The position numbers and the translations under genes were made by a program. 21,350 nucleotides of DNA from a virus. This document shows positions 19,490 through 21,350 of this stretch, piece by piece; positions within the stretch are counted from its first letter, which is position 1; each line of letters starts with the position of its first letter. The notes beneath the pieces are model-generated. The model did no database searches, had not been told where the DNA came from, and was given only the letters and a program-made list of their open reading frames with translations. The stretch covers positions 1 through 21,350 of IMG/VR virus record IMGVR_UViG_3300005842_000120. The stretch is one strand, 5' to 3'.

Positions 19490-20602
19490 TGTTCGGTTAG
19501 CCTGAGACAATCCGCCTCGACCTGTGGCCGAACCTGCGTTGCCCGAGAAGGCGCCTCGCTCCTGCGAGAGCAGGCGCCCCTGCTTCTTCTGTGCTGTTGC
19601 GGCACCAGAGGTTCCGAAGGTCGCAGCCTCTGACTGCTGCTGGTTCCACTCCTCGCCGTAGTAGCCACCCAGGGCCTTCATGGTGTCCAGTTCACCGGCG
19701 ATCTGCTGGTAGCCCTGGCGTGCCTGGTCGGCCGAGATACCCATAGTCGCAAGCTGCTCCGCGTAACCCTGATCGAACTGGAGGTTCTGACGAAGGGCCT
19801 CAGCGCCCACCTGAGCGGTGGCCGCAGCCTTCTGGAGGTACGGCAAGGCCTTGGTGGTATCGAGGAAGTACGCAGTCAGGTGAGCGTCATCTATGCCCAT
19901 CTGGTTCAGCGCCTGACGGTACTGAGGGTTGGACAGGATCGTAGCCTGCGAGGCCAGGTCAACCCTGGACTGGATCTCCGAGGGCGAGATGTTCTTCCCG
20001 ATCCAGTTGTTGAAGTCCGAGGGCTGATCGTAGAAGCCGGACGGGAGTCCGGCCTGCTGCATGATCTGGTGGTAGCTCGCCTCGGTGGCGAGGTAATCGG
20101 CGGGGGAAAGGACAGGAAGGCCAGCAGCCTTTCTCGCTTCATTGCCTGCGAACCTCTGCTTGTACTCCGGGGTGTCCTGGAGTTCGATCGAGATGGTGTC
20201 CGCAGACTCGCCGTTCTTCACGTAGTTGTAGATCTTGTCCGCCAGTGAGCCGAGCCCGTACGAGGTGAACACCGACTTGAGCGCCATGTAAGCGTCTCGA
20301 TTGGTCCCGGTCAGAAGCTTGTCGTACTGCCCGGTCTCCTCGTACACCTTGTTCTGGAGCTGAGGGATCGACTTGACCAGGGCCGCGTTGTTCGCCGACA
20401 GCGCCTTGTACTGTGCGGTGTACGCAGCCATCTGGGCCTTGTACCGTGCGACCGCAGCGAAGTTGTTCGCACTCGGCTTCTTCAGGTGGCTCTGGTTGAT
20501 CTGGAGGATCTTGAGCCTAGCCTCGTTGGCCTTCTGCTGGGCCTTAGCTGCGTCGAGCTGCTGTTGCGTGGACAGCTTGACCGGAGCATCGGTGGTTGCC
20601 AT
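19484..20602 (-). CDS. Large helical virion / internal protein (372 aa)
   Basis: ATG 20602 has TAAGGAGG, with TAA the stop of the upstream gene. Residues 1-90 are a Gln/Ala/Lys-rich coiled coil (QQQLDAAKAQQKANEARLKI). The middle has repeated 'hinge' segments (LADKIYNYVKNGESADTISI, SYHQIMQQAGLPSGFYDQPS, ISPSEIQSRVDLASQ) and the tail is Gly/Ser/Gln-rich. Its neighbour at 20613 has similar 'DAGQSVADLANPY' segments. Such proteins fit an internal or ejected virion protein of a short-tailed phage; no enzyme motif is seen. Confidence 0.6.
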   Translation of the reverse strand: MATTDAPVKLSTQQQLDAAKAQQKANEARLKILQINQSHLKKPSANNFAAVARYKAQMAAYTAQYKALSANNAALVKSIPQLQNKVYEETGQYDKLLTGTNRDAYMALKSVFTSYGLGSLADKIYNYVKNGESADTISIELQDTPEYKQRFAGNEARKAAGLPVLSPADYLATEASYHQIMQQAGLPSGFYDQPSDFNNWIGKNISPSEIQSRVDLASQATILSNPQYRQALNQMGIDDAHLTAYFLDTTKALPYLQKAAATAQVGAEALRQNLQFDQGYAEQLATMGISADQARQGYQQIAGELDTMKALGGYYGEEWNQQQSEAATFGTSGAATAQKKQGRLLSQERGAFSGNAGSATGRGGLSQANRTG

Positions 20603-20612
20603 AGATACCTCC

Positions 20613-21350
20613 TTAGTACTTCAGGCCGAAGTCAGACAGAACCTGGTGCGCCACCTGCATCAAGCTGTCCTGTGCGTTCTGCGTCTTCTTCCAGCGAGGA
20701 TCACCACGGAGTTCGTTCTCGAACTGCCAGAGAGGTTTGACCGTGCTCTGCCCGGTTGTCGGATCCTTGTACTGCAATGCCTTCTTGACCGTCGGGTCGA
20801 ACAGATTGATGCTGCCTCCAGGCAGCTCGAGGATCTGGCTCATCGTGGTCAGGTACGGATTGGCCAGGTCGGCTACCGACTGGCCAGCATCGATCTGCTT
20901 GGACCAGTTCGGGAACAGCGCCTTAGCCTGCTTACGGATCTGCGACTGGAACGTCTGTTCCGTAGCCTTGCCTCGGATGATGTCCCGAGAAGAGTTCGCG
21001 TACCACGTGCCGGACATGGTGACGCCCATCGAGTACGCGTAGTCGTGCAGCTTCTGTTGCTCTTCCCCGCCCTGTCCGTTCCAGTTGTCACCATCGAAGT
21101 AGACATGCTTGCCCATCTCCATGCGGAGCTGGTCATCAGACCAGCCACGGGCAGCCACGTTGTAAGCCATGGCGTTCAGGAACTTCTTGTTCTGGTCGTT
21201 CACCTGGATACCGAGCTGTCCAGCCATCTGCTGGATATGCGTGTACGCAGTATGGAACTCCTGCTTGGCCGTAGCGGGATCCCCGTACTGCTTGGTCAGG
21301 TAGTCGCGCTCCTGCTGGGAGTGCGTCTTCCACCAGTTGGTATCCCTGAT
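20613..21350 (-). CDS. Large helical virion protein, 5' partial (at least 245 aa)
   Basis: The frame stays open to the right edge, so the gene begins beyond the window; an internal ATG at 21227 is not its start. Visible parts are helical and Gln/Asn/Trp-rich (KQYGDPATAKQEFHTAYTHI, FLNAMAYNVAARGWSDDQLR). A KQIDAGQSVADLANPYLTTM segment parallels the neighbouring 372-aa protein. Possibly internal core or portal-region protein. No catalytic motif found. Confidence 0.6.
   Translation of the reverse strand: MRDTNWWKTHSQQERDYLTKQYGDPATAKQEFHTAYTHIQQMAGQLGIQVNDQNKKFLNAMAYNVAARGWSDDQLRMEMGKHVYFDGDNWNGQGGEEQQKLHDYAYSMGVTMSGTWYANSSRDIIRGKATEQTFQSQIRKQAKALFPNWSKQIDAGQSVADLANPYLTTMSQILELPGGSINLFDPTVKKALQYKDPTTGQSTVKPLWQFENELRGDPRWKKTQNAQDSLMQVAHQVLSDFGLKY

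Noticed and set aside
19447-19560. A complete tRNA on the minus strand ending in the encoded CCA
   Set aside because: A 5' acceptor strand like GGATGGG is not found in the expected 70-100 nt; the closest (GGATTGT) leaves mismatches and no anticodon arm. The minihelix reading is better.
1-21350. CRISPR arrays, insertion sequences or transposases
   Set aside because: No regularly spaced direct repeats, transposase motifs or IS-like inverted ends were seen on either strand.

Overview
This window is part of a tailed-phage genome of moderately high GC content, read as an actinobacteriophage that most likely infects Streptomyces. The host guess rests on an SsgA-like protein (6614..7024; this family is known from sporulating actinomycetes), on the codon and Shine-Dalgarno style, and on actinophage-typical families: a Cas4-like nuclease, an OB-fold ssDNA-binding-like protein, endonuclease VII and a DnaG-like primase in two frames. 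No integrase, repressor or portal is visible.

Layout. Positions 1-8399 are a dense plus-strand block of replication and nucleotide genes mixed with many very small ORFs. Genes are stitched together by TGATG, ATGA or GTGA overlaps. Recognisable members, in order: PD-(D/E)XK nuclease (5' end cut by the window), ssDNA-binding-like protein, RecA/DnaB-type ATPase, endonuclease VII, CHC2/TOPRIM primase, SsgA-like protein, dCMP deaminase and a probable MazG/DUF1599-like protein. Two tiny membrane proteins close the block. A strong hairpin terminator at 8413-8434 separates it from the convergent minus-strand block (8445-21350). Read in transcription order (right to left), the minus block has two large helical virion proteins, scaffold, N4-gp56-type major capsid protein, a run of small beta-rich or basic virion proteins, an adaptor-like protein, tail fibre, large tail protein, and a lysis-like end (coiled-coil membrane protein, peptidoglycan-binding domain, holin-like protein). 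No tape-measure or tail-tube gene is seen between capsid and fibre, which suggests a short-tailed (podovirus-like) particle.

The most unusual element is a ~79-nt RNA gene at 2385-2463. It reproduces the tRNA-like domain of tmRNA: 7-bp acceptor with G3-U70, a GGTTTCGAC D-loop block, a GGAC linker and a perfect T arm. It has no mRNA-like domain, no tag ORF and no pseudoknots. A second tRNA mimic, an acceptor/T-arm minihelix with encoded CCA, lies at 19447-19489 on the minus strand, where it covers the stop codon of the upstream virion gene. Other leads are the phage-borne SsgA-like protein, two probable +1 frame changes (primase; Zn-ribbon protein at 15181-15475), and a possible dual-coded holin region.

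All functional calls are from reading the translated sequence by eye. No database search was run.
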